From: Rhodobacteraceae bacterium EhC02
GTDB lineage: Bacteria; Pseudomonadota; Alphaproteobacteria; Rhodobacterales; Rhodobacteraceae
Length of the DNA: 40,194 bases
Direction: 5' to 3'
Assembly (NCBI GenBank): GCA_001650895.1
Contig: LXYH01000032.1
Coordinates: forward strand, 1 to 40,194
Notes under the pieces: model-generated
Database searches by the model: none
What the model saw: only the letters and a program-made list of their open reading frames with translations
What the model was told of the DNA's origin: nothing
Shown here: one piece after another, positions 33,687 to 40,194 of the stretch
Numbering within the stretch: position 1 is the first letter of the stretch
Layout of the letters: every line of letters begins with the position of its first letter
Translations under genes and position numbers: made by a program

Positions 33687-34142
33687 TCAGGGCCGCAGGT
33701 AGGCGTAGCCTTCTGCCTGCAACTCCATCAGTCGCACGGCGCCCGACGGCACGACGGTCGCCTCGCTCAGCAGCGGCACATCCTTCTGGGATTTCTTCTT
33801 CATGCCGTTGATCGTGTTCTCGCAGGCCGAGAAGCTGATGTTCGTCATTTCCAGCGCCATGGCAGAGATGCGATCCGCCACCGGGGAGGTATCCGAGCGC
33901 AGCATGTGCAGCCCCGGACCATAGGTGACGATCTCGATCGTGACCTCTTCGCCCTTCGCGGCATAGTAGGATGCAATATTCTGCGCGTTGTTCAGTGCCA
34001 TGTTCATGACGGCGGGGTCTTGTTCGTCCACATGGATTGCCACCTTGTGAGCGGGGTTGGCCAGTGCAAGCTGCGCGCCCAGCACCAGAACGGCCAGTAT
34101 CGCCAGCAATTGCTGCGCGGCCTTGGTCGGGTTCAGTGTCAT
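33687..34142 (-). CDS. Periplasmic DsrE-family protein
   Basis: 151 residues from the ATG at 34142, with GGGAGG upstream. An N-terminal hydrophobic leader (LLAILAVLVLGAQLALA) predicts export; the remaining 120 residues have a DsrE/F-like alpha/beta fold, with HKVAIHVDEQDPAVMNMALNNAQNI at its start and a single Cys in FSACENTINGM where many DsrE proteins bear their reactive cysteine. Exported DsrE-like proteins are reported near sulfur oxidation or copper genes, but no such neighbour is present here. Function is open. Confidence 0.78.
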   Translation of the reverse strand: MTLNPTKAAQQLLAILAVLVLGAQLALANPAHKVAIHVDEQDPAVMNMALNNAQNIASYYAAKGEEVTIEIVTYGPGLHMLRSDTSPVADRISAMALEMTNISFSACENTINGMKKKSQKDVPLLSEATVVPSGAVRLMELQAEGYAYLRP

Positions 34143-34241
34143 CGTGTCATCCTCCCTGAGACAGTCTGTCGCGCCAGACTTGCAAAGCCTCCGCCGCAAG
34201 GCAACACATATATTGAAAATTGAATGATCGGGATCTGCGCT

Positions 34242-34694
34242 CTAGGCGCGACGGTCCGCGAAGAAATCCCGCAACAGGGTCGACGCGGCCTCGGCACCGA
34301 TTCCGTCATAGACTTCGGGCACGTGATGGCATTGCGGATGGGTGAAGATTCGCGGCCCCTGCGCCACGCCGCCGCTTTTGGGATCTGCCGCGCCGTAATA
34401 AAGCCGGGCGATCCGCGCCGCCGAAATCGCCTGCGCGCACATCGGACAGGGTTCCAGCGTCACGTAGAGATCGCAACCGGTCAGGCGTTCGGACCCCAGC
34501 AGACGGCAGCCTTCGCGGATCACCAGCATCTCGGCATGGGCGGTGGGATCGGCCAGCTCACGCGTGCGGTTGCCGGCGCGCGCCAGAACGCGGCCATCCG
34601 GGGACACGAGAACCGCACCGACCGGCACTTCGCCACGGGCTGCGGCGGCGCGCGCCTCTTCCAGCGCGTCGGACATGTGGCTGCGGAATGTCAT
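34242..34694 (-). CDS. tadA: tRNA adenosine(34) deaminase
   Basis: It converts adenosine to inosine at wobble position 34 of tRNA-Arg(ACG). 150 residues; the start at 34694 is chosen, with MSDALEEA at 34676 as an alternative. Zinc and catalytic residues: His53 and Glu55 in TAHAEM, Cys83 and Cys86 in PCPMC. Divergent from the pseudouridine synthase gene with a 62-base spacer. Essential gene in most bacteria. Confidence 0.94.
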   Translation of the reverse strand: MTFRSHMSDALEEARAAAARGEVPVGAVLVSPDGRVLARAGNRTRELADPTAHAEMLVIREGCRLLGSERLTGCDLYVTLEPCPMCAQAISAARIARLYYGAADPKSGGVAQGPRIFTHPQCHHVPEVYDGIGAEAASTLLRDFFADRRA

Positions 34695-34756
34695 GCCCCT
34701 TCCCTGCCGCGCGATCAGCGCTTTCGCAAGCCCTGATTCTGGGCTAACCCCTGCAC

Positions 34757-35869
34757 ATGAGCAAGACGCCAAAACCCGCCGCCGCCAGAACCGCAGCCTC
34801 CTCGACCGCAGGAGAGCGCATCGCCAAGGTCATCGCCCGCGCCGGCATCGCCAGCCGCCGCGAGGCCGAGAAACTGATCGAGACCGGCCGCGTGACGGTC
34901 AACGGCGAGGTGATCACCCGCGCCGCGCTGAACGTGACGCCCGCCGACAAGGTCGTGGTGAACGGCAAGGCGCTGGATGCGCCCGAACCTGCGCGACTGT
35001 GGCTCTATCACAAGCCCACGGGGCTGGTGACCACAACGCGCGACGAACAGGGCCGCGCCACGATCTATGACGACCTGCCCGAGGAATTGCCGCGCGTGAT
35101 GTCTGTGGGTCGTCTTGACCTGAATTCCGAGGGGCTTTTGCTGCTGACCAATGATGGCGCGGTCAAGCGGCAGCTTGAATTGCCCTCGACCGGGTGGCTG
35201 CGCAAATACCGGGTCCGCGTGAACGGACGCGTGACCGAACCACAGCTTGAACCGCTGCGGCAGGGCATCAAGGCCGATGGCGAGGATTTCCAGCCCATGA
35301 TCGTGACGCTGGACCGCCAGCAGGGCGCGAATGCCTGGCTGACCGTGGGCCTGCGCGAGGGCAAGAACCGCGAGATCCGCCGCGCGATGGAGGCTGTGGG
35401 CCTGACGGTGAACCGCCTGATCCGCACGTCCTATGGGCCGTTCCAGCTGGGGCAGTTGAAACCCGGCGAGGTCGAAGAGGTGCGCCGCCGCGTCTTGCGC
35501 GACCAGCTGGGTCTGGACACGAAAGACGATGAAGACGACGCTGCAAGCACAACAAAGCCGCGAAAAGTCATTGCTCGACGCAACAAATCACGCGAAGCGC
35601 CCAGCGAGTCCGATCTGTTCGGTGACCGCCCCGGCGGCAAGCCGATGCGCGGCGCAAAGCCTGCAGCCCGCACGGGCAAGCCGGCCACCGGCAAGCCGCC
35701 AACCGGGAAAGCACCGGCTGCCGCAGGCAAACCCGCACAGGGCAGGACCACGGTCGGCAAGCCCGCCGCGGGCAAACCCGCCCCCGGCGGCGATCGCGCC
35801 AAGGGGGGTGACAAGCCGCTTCGGACCACCCGCCCTGCCAAGGCGCGCCCGAAACCGACCCGCGGCTGA
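34757..35869 (+). CDS. rluB: 23S rRNA pseudouridine synthase, RluB type, with a GKP-rich tail
   Basis: It makes pseudouridine in 23S rRNA (position 2605 in E. coli). 370 residues: an S4 RNA-binding domain at about 20-75 (ERIAKVIARAGIASRREAEKLI) and the RsuA-type catalytic domain at about 80-250 with catalytic Asp121 in GRLDLNSEGLLLLTNDG. From about 255 to the end is a basic, disordered tail with repeated GKP/GKPA units. The tail is usual in kind for this class but long here. It is divergent from tadA. Confidence 0.9.
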   Translation: MSKTPKPAAARTAASSTAGERIAKVIARAGIASRREAEKLIETGRVTVNGEVITRAALNVTPADKVVVNGKALDAPEPARLWLYHKPTGLVTTTRDEQGRATIYDDLPEELPRVMSVGRLDLNSEGLLLLTNDGAVKRQLELPSTGWLRKYRVRVNGRVTEPQLEPLRQGIKADGEDFQPMIVTLDRQQGANAWLTVGLREGKNREIRRAMEAVGLTVNRLIRTSYGPFQLGQLKPGEVEEVRRRVLRDQLGLDTKDDEDDAASTTKPRKVIARRNKSREAPSESDLFGDRPGGKPMRGAKPAARTGKPATGKPPTGKAPAAAGKPAQGRTTVGKPAAGKPAPGGDRAKGGDKPLRTTRPAKARPKPTRG

Positions 35870-35930
35870 CGCCTGCAGGCCGGGGCCCTCCCGCAAGGCG
35901 CTGCCGTGCCGGCCACCCTGCTGGCATACA

Positions 35931-35959
35931 TTGTCAGAATCCCATGTTCCCCCTAGTAA
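35931..35959 (+). promoter_or_regulatory. Candidate promoter of the XpaC-TelA operon
   Basis: TTGTCA (35931-35936), 17 bases, then TAGTAA (35954-35959), 55 bases before the first small gene. The -35 is strong and the -10 weak. The 144-base spacer has no other good candidate. Confidence 0.4.
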
Positions 35960-36013
35960 CCACTGCCTTCATCCCCTAACTTTCGAGATGGGTAGCGTGG
36001 CAAGAGGGGTGAC

Positions 36014-36097
36014 ATGTCGGAGACGGGCCTACAAAAACTGTCTTTTGTCTTGCTGATTGCATTGATCCTCGTCGTCTCGATCGCGGGGGGGCTTTGA
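36014..36097 (+). CDS. 27-residue membrane miniprotein
   Basis: A short frame with a GAGGGG ribosome site encodes MSETGLQKLSFVLLIALIL followed by VVSIAGGL. Its last 20 residues are one hydrophobic helix. The stop (TGA) overlaps the ATG of the next gene by one base, so translation is probably coupled. I do not recognise a family. It may be a membrane partner of the XpaC-like protein or a translated leader that sets its expression. Confidence 0.6.
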   Translation: MSETGLQKLSFVLLIALILVVSIAGGL

Positions 36098-36993
36098 TGG
36101 CACAGCGCTATGGCGGCAAGTTCAGCCCCGGCGGCACAGGCAATGATCGCACGCCCGCCCCGCCGAAAGGCCCCTTTGACGGCGCGCGCCGCACCCGTGC
36201 AGGCGGACGCGTCAACCTTCTGTTCCTGGCTCCGCTTCCGCTGGCCTGGGCGGCATTCACCACAGGCCCCACGGGATTGATCCTGAACCTTGGCGCCCTT
36301 GGCACGCTGCTACTGGCGGCCTGGCTGACCCGCGAGGGGCTGATCGCACAGGAAGCCTATGAGGCGCGCAAGGTCGCGCGCCGCCCAGCCTTTCCGCGCA
36401 AGATCACCGGCAGCCTTCTGACCGGCATCGGCCTGGCCGTGGCGGGCTTCGCCGCCTCTGCCGGCGACATGCTGGCGCCCATGGCTTATGGCGTGGTGGG
36501 CACAATCCTGCATGCCCTGGCCTTCGGGCCCGACCCCCTCAAGGACAAGGGCGCCGAGGGCATCGACACCTTCCAGACGGATCGCGTGGCCCGCGCCGTG
36601 GACGAGGCCGAGAAACACCTGGCCGCCATGACCGACGCCATGCTGCGCGCGGGCGACCGTCAGATGATGGCGCGGCTGGAACGGTTCCAGGTGGTGGCGC
36701 GCGACCTTTTCCGCACGGTCGAGAATGATCCGCGCGACCTGACCGCGGCGCGCAAATACCTGAGCGTGTACCTTCTGGGCGCCCGCGACGCGACGATCAA
36801 GTTCGCCGACATCTGGAGCCGCAGCCGCGATACGCAGGCACGCGCCGATTACGAGAGCCTTTTGACGGATCTTGAGCAGAATTTCGCCGCAAGGACGCAA
36901 AAACTGTTGCTTGACGACCGTAGCGACCTGACCGTGGAAATCGAGGTGCTGCGCGAAAGACTGGACCGTGAAGGGGTGCACCCGCGCGAGTGA
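36097..36993 (+). CDS. XpaC-family (5-bromo-4-chloroindolyl phosphate hydrolysis) membrane protein
   Basis: 298 residues from the ATG at 36097. A basic, Gly/Pro-rich N-terminus (1-37) leads to about four hydrophobic segments between residues 38 and 145 (NLLFLAPLPLAWAAF, LGALGTLLLAAWL, SLLTGIGLAVAGFAA, MAYGVVGTILHALAF). A long helical cytoplasmic part follows (about 160-298). The order XpaC then TelA is a conserved pair in many bacteria. The historical name refers to a phosphatase phenotype and is not evidence of enzymatic activity. The ribosome site is a G7 run inside the preceding miniprotein gene. Confidence 0.8.
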   Translation: MAQRYGGKFSPGGTGNDRTPAPPKGPFDGARRTRAGGRVNLLFLAPLPLAWAAFTTGPTGLILNLGALGTLLLAAWLTREGLIAQEAYEARKVARRPAFPRKITGSLLTGIGLAVAGFAASAGDMLAPMAYGVVGTILHALAFGPDPLKDKGAEGIDTFQTDRVARAVDEAEKHLAAMTDAMLRAGDRQMMARLERFQVVARDLFRTVENDPRDLTAARKYLSVYLLGARDATIKFADIWSRSRDTQARADYESLLTDLEQNFAARTQKLLLDDRSDLTVEIEVLRERLDREGVHPRE

Positions 36994-37081
36994 ACTTGAG
37001 ACACCCGGTCGGGGCACCCGCCGGGCTTTGAATTGGTACCCCGTCCGCCGCACGGGTGAAAACGTATGAAAAGGAGCCGCC

Positions 37082-38281
37082 ATGTCTGACACCACACGCC
37101 GCAAGGCCCAGGAAACCCTCGCCATGGTCGAGGAAGTGACCGCGACCATCCTGCCCGAACCCGGCCCCGCAACCGCGATCGTGCCGCTGGCGCAGGCCGA
37201 CAGCGCGCTCAGTGCCGAGATCACGCGCCGCATGGCGGAACTGGACATGAGCGATACCCAGTCCATCGTATCCTTCGGCTCGCGCGCCCAGGCGGAATTG
37301 CAGACGATCAGCCAGGCCATGCTGACGGATGTGCGCAACAAGGATGTGGGCCCGGCGGGCGACAGCCTGCGCAACATCGTCTCGACGATCCGGGGCTTTT
37401 CGGTGTCGGAACTGGACGTGCGCCGCGAACGCAGCTGGTGGGAACGCCTGCTGGGCCGCGCAGCACCCTTCGCGCAATTCACCGCGCGGTTCGAAAAGGT
37501 GCAGTCCCAGATCGACAAGGTCACCGAAGATCTGCTGAGCCACGAGCACAAGCTGCTCAAGGACATCAAGTCGCTGGACATGCTTTATGACAAGACGCTG
37601 GCCTTCTATGACGAGCTGGCCCTCTATATCGCGGCGGGCGAGGCCAAGATCGCCGAGATGGACAGCACCACCATCCCCGCCAAGGAGGCCGAGGTGAAAG
37701 CGGCCCCCGAGAATGACCAGGTCATGCAGGCGCAGGAGTTGCGCGACATCCGCGCCGCGCGCGATGATCTGGAACGCCGGGTGCATGACCTGAAACTGAC
37801 CCGGCAGGTGACGATGCAGTCGCTGCCCTCGATCCGGCTGGTGCAGGAAAACGACAAGAGCCTTGTCACCAAGATCAATTCAACCCTGGTGAACACCGTG
37901 CCGCTTTGGGAAACCCAGCTGGCCCAGGCCGTGACGATCCAGCGCTCTGCCGAGGCCGCCCGTGCCGTGCGCGATGCCAATGACCTGACCAATGAACTGC
38001 TGACCGCGAATGCCAAGAACCTGCGCGACAGCAACCGGGTCATCCGCGAAGAGATGGAGCGCGGCGTCTTCGACATCGATGCGGTCAAGCAGGCCAATGC
38101 CGACCTGATCGCCACGATCAACGAAAGCCTGCAGATCGCGGATGAGGGCAAGGCCCGCCGCGCCGCCGCCGAAGTCGAGCTGAAGAAGATGGAGGCCGAA
38201 TTGCGCGACACCCTGGCATCGGCCAAGGCGCGCAAGACAGGCTTGGGCGACACCGCCGGTACGGCAGTTCCAAGGGCCTGA
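37082..38281 (+). CDS. telA: Toxic-anion-resistance protein, TelA family
   Basis: 399 residues, largely helical with long coiled-coil segments (about 130-230 and 320-385), and a TelA core with INSTLVNTVPLWETQLAQAVTIQR at about 266-289. No membrane segment. TelA proteins were named for tellurite resistance on plasmids and occur with XpaC as a two-gene unit in Bacillus and others. AGGAG lies seven bases upstream of the ATG. It ends seven bases before the DUF2927 gene, consistent with one operon. Its molecular function is unknown. Confidence 0.88.
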   Translation: MSDTTRRKAQETLAMVEEVTATILPEPGPATAIVPLAQADSALSAEITRRMAELDMSDTQSIVSFGSRAQAELQTISQAMLTDVRNKDVGPAGDSLRNIVSTIRGFSVSELDVRRERSWWERLLGRAAPFAQFTARFEKVQSQIDKVTEDLLSHEHKLLKDIKSLDMLYDKTLAFYDELALYIAAGEAKIAEMDSTTIPAKEAEVKAAPENDQVMQAQELRDIRAARDDLERRVHDLKLTRQVTMQSLPSIRLVQENDKSLVTKINSTLVNTVPLWETQLAQAVTIQRSAEAARAVRDANDLTNELLTANAKNLRDSNRVIREEMERGVFDIDAVKQANADLIATINESLQIADEGKARRAAAEVELKKMEAELRDTLASAKARKTGLGDTAGTAVPRA

Positions 38282-38287
38282 GACTGA

Positions 38288-39253
38288 ATGCGAAAGGGCC
38301 TTGGCGTGAAGATTGCGGGATTGCTGGCGGGCCTTGCCTTGCTGGCAGGGTGCGACATGCCCGACCCTCCGGGGGCGGGCGGTCCGGCAGCCGCGCCCCG
38401 CCCGGTGGACGCGGGCCAGGCACCGGGCAAAACTGCCCCCTCTGCCGAAAGCCTGGCCCTTGCGGCCTATTACGGCAAGCTGCAGGCCGATCTTCTGTCA
38501 CAGGGCCTGTTGCGGACGGATGGCGGCGGGCGCGATGCGCCATTCGGCGCACGCGATCTGGCCCGCAACTTCGAACAGATCACCTTCTTCGACGAATATG
38601 AACGCGGCGCCGGCTTGCGGGCCTCGTCCGGGCGCCCTGTTCCCCTGCGCCGCTGGACCCAACCCGTCCGCGTCAACGTGGAGTTCGGCCCCTCGGTTCC
38701 CGAGGACCGCCAACGCGCCGATCGCGGCGCCGTCAGCGCCTTTGCCGCGCGCCTCTCCGACGCCAGCGGCCACCCGGTCGTGATGGACGCCGCCCGCGCC
38801 AACATGCATGTGCTGATCTACAGCGAGGATGATCGCGCCTTTCTGCCGCAACGCGCCCGCGACCTGGCCCCCGGCATCAGCCAGGGTGCGCTGTCCGTGT
38901 TTCGCAACCTGCCCCGCCAGATCCATTGCTTCGTCATGGCCTTTTCCGGCAACGGGCCGCAGATGCACACCTATACCCGGGCCATCATCGTGATCCGCGC
39001 CGAACACCCCGACCTGCTGCGCGACTCCTGCGTGCATGAAGAGATGGCGCAGGGCATGGGGCTTGCCAATGACAGCCCGCGCGCACGTCCCTCGATCTTC
39101 AATGATGACGATGAATTCGCGCATCTGACCCGCCATGATGCGCTGCTGTTGAAAATGCTCTATGATCCGCGCCTGAGCCCCGGCATCACGCTGGATCAGG
39201 CCCGCCCGATCATCGCGCAGATGGCCGAGGAATTGTTGGGCGGCCCCTCATGA
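38288..39253 (+). CDS. DUF2927 lipoprotein
   Basis: 321 residues. A lipobox (LLAGC, Cys22) predicts a lipid-anchored periplasmic protein, followed by a Pro/Ala-rich linker (23-55). The DUF2927 region covers about 90-300. It contains the segment CVHEEMAQGMGLANDSP (His250, Glu251) and a later FNDDDEFAHLTRHD. The HE pair with a nearby GLAND recalls zinc peptidases, but the second His of HExxH is missing. It follows telA by six bases and precedes the SPFH gene by 46 bases, which ties it to that system. Confidence 0.82.
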   Translation: MRKGLGVKIAGLLAGLALLAGCDMPDPPGAGGPAAAPRPVDAGQAPGKTAPSAESLALAAYYGKLQADLLSQGLLRTDGGGRDAPFGARDLARNFEQITFFDEYERGAGLRASSGRPVPLRRWTQPVRVNVEFGPSVPEDRQRADRGAVSAFAARLSDASGHPVVMDAARANMHVLIYSEDDRAFLPQRARDLAPGISQGALSVFRNLPRQIHCFVMAFSGNGPQMHTYTRAIIVIRAEHPDLLRDSCVHEEMAQGMGLANDSPRARPSIFNDDDEFAHLTRHDALLLKMLYDPRLSPGITLDQARPIIAQMAEELLGGPS

Positions 39254-39299
39254 TTCCCCCATCCCCGAAACCGATCGATCCAAGCCCAGGGAGCAGCCC

Positions 39300-40194
39300 A
39301 TGCCCATTTTCGATTTCCTCCGCGGACAGTTCATCGACGTCATCCACTGGACCGACGATACCCGCGACACCATGGTCTGGCGCTTCGAGCGCGAAGGCCA
39401 CGAGATCAAGTATGGCGCCAAGCTGACAGTGCGCGAGGGGCAGGCCGCCGTCTTCATCCATGAAGGCCAGCTGGCCGATGTCTTCACCCCCGGCCTCTAC
39501 ATGCTGGAAACCAACAACATGCCGATCCTGACCAGTCTGAACCACTGGGATCATGGCTTCCGCTCGCCCTTCAAATCCGAGATCTATTTCGTTAACACCA
39601 CCCGTTTCAACGATCTGAAATGGGGCACCAAGAACCCGATCATCGCGCGCGACCCCGAATTCGGCCCGGTGCGGCTGCGCGCCTTCGGCACCTATTCCGT
39701 GCGTGTCACGGATGCTGCGCGCTTCATGACGGAAATCGTGGGCACCGACGGCGAATTCACCGCGGACGAGATTACCTTCCAGATCCGCAACGTGATCGTG
39801 CAGGAAGCCAGCCGCGTTCTGGCCGCCTCCGGCATCCCGGTGCTGGACATGGCCGCCAACACGGGCGAACTGGGCAAGCTGGTGGCGGCGCAGATATCGG
39901 CGACGGTCGCCTCCTACGGGTTGACCATTCCCGAACTCTATATCGAGAATATCTCGCTGCCCCCGGCGGTCGAGGCGGCGCTGGACAAGCGCACCTCCAT
40001 GGGGATCGCGGGCGATCTGACCCGGTTCACCCAGTATTCCGCCGCCGAGGCCATGACCGCCGCCGCCGCCAACCCCGCGGGTGGGGGCGGCATGGGGGCC
40101 GGTCTCGGCATGGGCATGGGCATGGCCATGGCGAACCAGATGGCCCAACCCGGCCCCTGGGGTGCGCCCCCCGCACAGGCGCTCGCAGCCCCGC
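39300..40194 (+). CDS. SPFH-domain (YdjI/virion-core-like) protein, partial
   Basis: The frame starts at ATG 39300 (MPIFDFLRGQFIDVIHW) and is open to the right edge, so 298 residues are visible and the C-terminus is missing. The N-terminal 220 residues form an SPFH/band-7-like domain with FIHEGQLADVFTPGLYML near 55-75. A Gly/Met-rich stretch (MGAGLGMGMGMAMANQM, about 265-281) follows, the kind of linker that in B. subtilis YdjI precedes a zinc ribbon. SPFH proteins form oligomeric membrane platforms. No membrane segment of its own is visible. It is the fifth gene in the XpaC-TelA operon. Confidence 0.85.
   Translation, partial: MPIFDFLRGQFIDVIHWTDDTRDTMVWRFEREGHEIKYGAKLTVREGQAAVFIHEGQLADVFTPGLYMLETNNMPILTSLNHWDHGFRSPFKSEIYFVNTTRFNDLKWGTKNPIIARDPEFGPVRLRAFGTYSVRVTDAARFMTEIVGTDGEFTADEITFQIRNVIVQEASRVLAASGIPVLDMAANTGELGKLVAAQISATVASYGLTIPELYIENISLPPAVEAALDKRTSMGIAGDLTRFTQYSAAEAMTAAAANPAGGGGMGAGLGMGMGMAMANQMAQPGPWGAPPAQALAAP

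Noticed and set aside
1-40194. Mobile elements, CRISPR arrays, integrated phage or defence islands
   Set aside because: No transposase, integrase, direct-repeat array, restriction or toxin-antitoxin gene was recognised, and base composition is even across the window.

Overview
The window is a continuous stretch of GC-rich, gene-dense chromosome from an alphaproteobacterium, most likely a member of the Rhodobacteraceae (Rhodobacterales). The grounds are the gene content (betICB next to choXWV, a TRAP transporter operon, a divergent LysR/DUF1127 pair, an alphaproteobacterial type-A RNase P RNA), the codon and base composition, and the protein sequences. I see no insertion sequence, phage gene, CRISPR array or tRNA, and no intergenic stretch over 300 bases apart from the one that holds rnpB. 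Assignments rest on reading the translations, not on database searches.

Positions 43-6681 form a choline/glycine-betaine module. betI-betC-betB read leftward (regulator, choline sulfatase, betaine aldehyde dehydrogenase; betA is presumably beyond the left edge). choX-choW-choV read rightward and encode a choline ABC importer. The 81-base divergent spacer holds a 14-base palindrome that looks like a BetI operator. Two exporter-type genes (EamA, LysE) follow at 6699-8277.

Positions 8389-15078 hold a leftward six-gene operon: TRAP transporter dctQ-dctM-dctP, then a three-part flavoenzyme (DAO-type subunit, small 2Fe-2S subunit, FAD/BFD-type subunit) of the opine oxidase/hydroxyproline dehydrogenase/HcnABC type. 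A divergent LysR regulator sits at its head. It looks like an uptake-and-oxidation system for an amino acid or amine whose identity cannot be read from the sequence.

Positions 15137-18916 are housekeeping genes: yebC, a YmdB-type phosphoesterase, 5-formyltetrahydrofolate cyclo-ligase and mgtE. Positions 19047-22281 contain guanine deaminase, a secreted CAP-domain protein and a probable 8-oxoguanine deaminase. Positions 22385-25796 contain hisN, an XRE regulator, a quinone oxidoreductase-like MDR protein and a LysR regulator. Positions 25919-28911 hold DUF1127, a Bax-inhibitor-1/YccA membrane protein with a possible heat-shock promoter, a VIT-family transporter, rpmG and a DUF533 protein. rnpB (29035-29436, minus strand) follows, with its apparent promoter lying on the end of an amidase gene. 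Then come a lipoprotein, gatA-gatC, a UPF0173 hydrolase, a DsrE-family secreted protein, tadA and an RluB-type pseudouridine synthase.

The right end (36014 onward) is the least understood part: a 27-residue membrane miniprotein, an XpaC-family membrane protein, a TelA-family protein, a DUF2927 lipoprotein and an SPFH/YdjI-type protein that runs off the window. All read rightward with short spacers and look like one operon for an envelope-associated stress or membrane-organising system.
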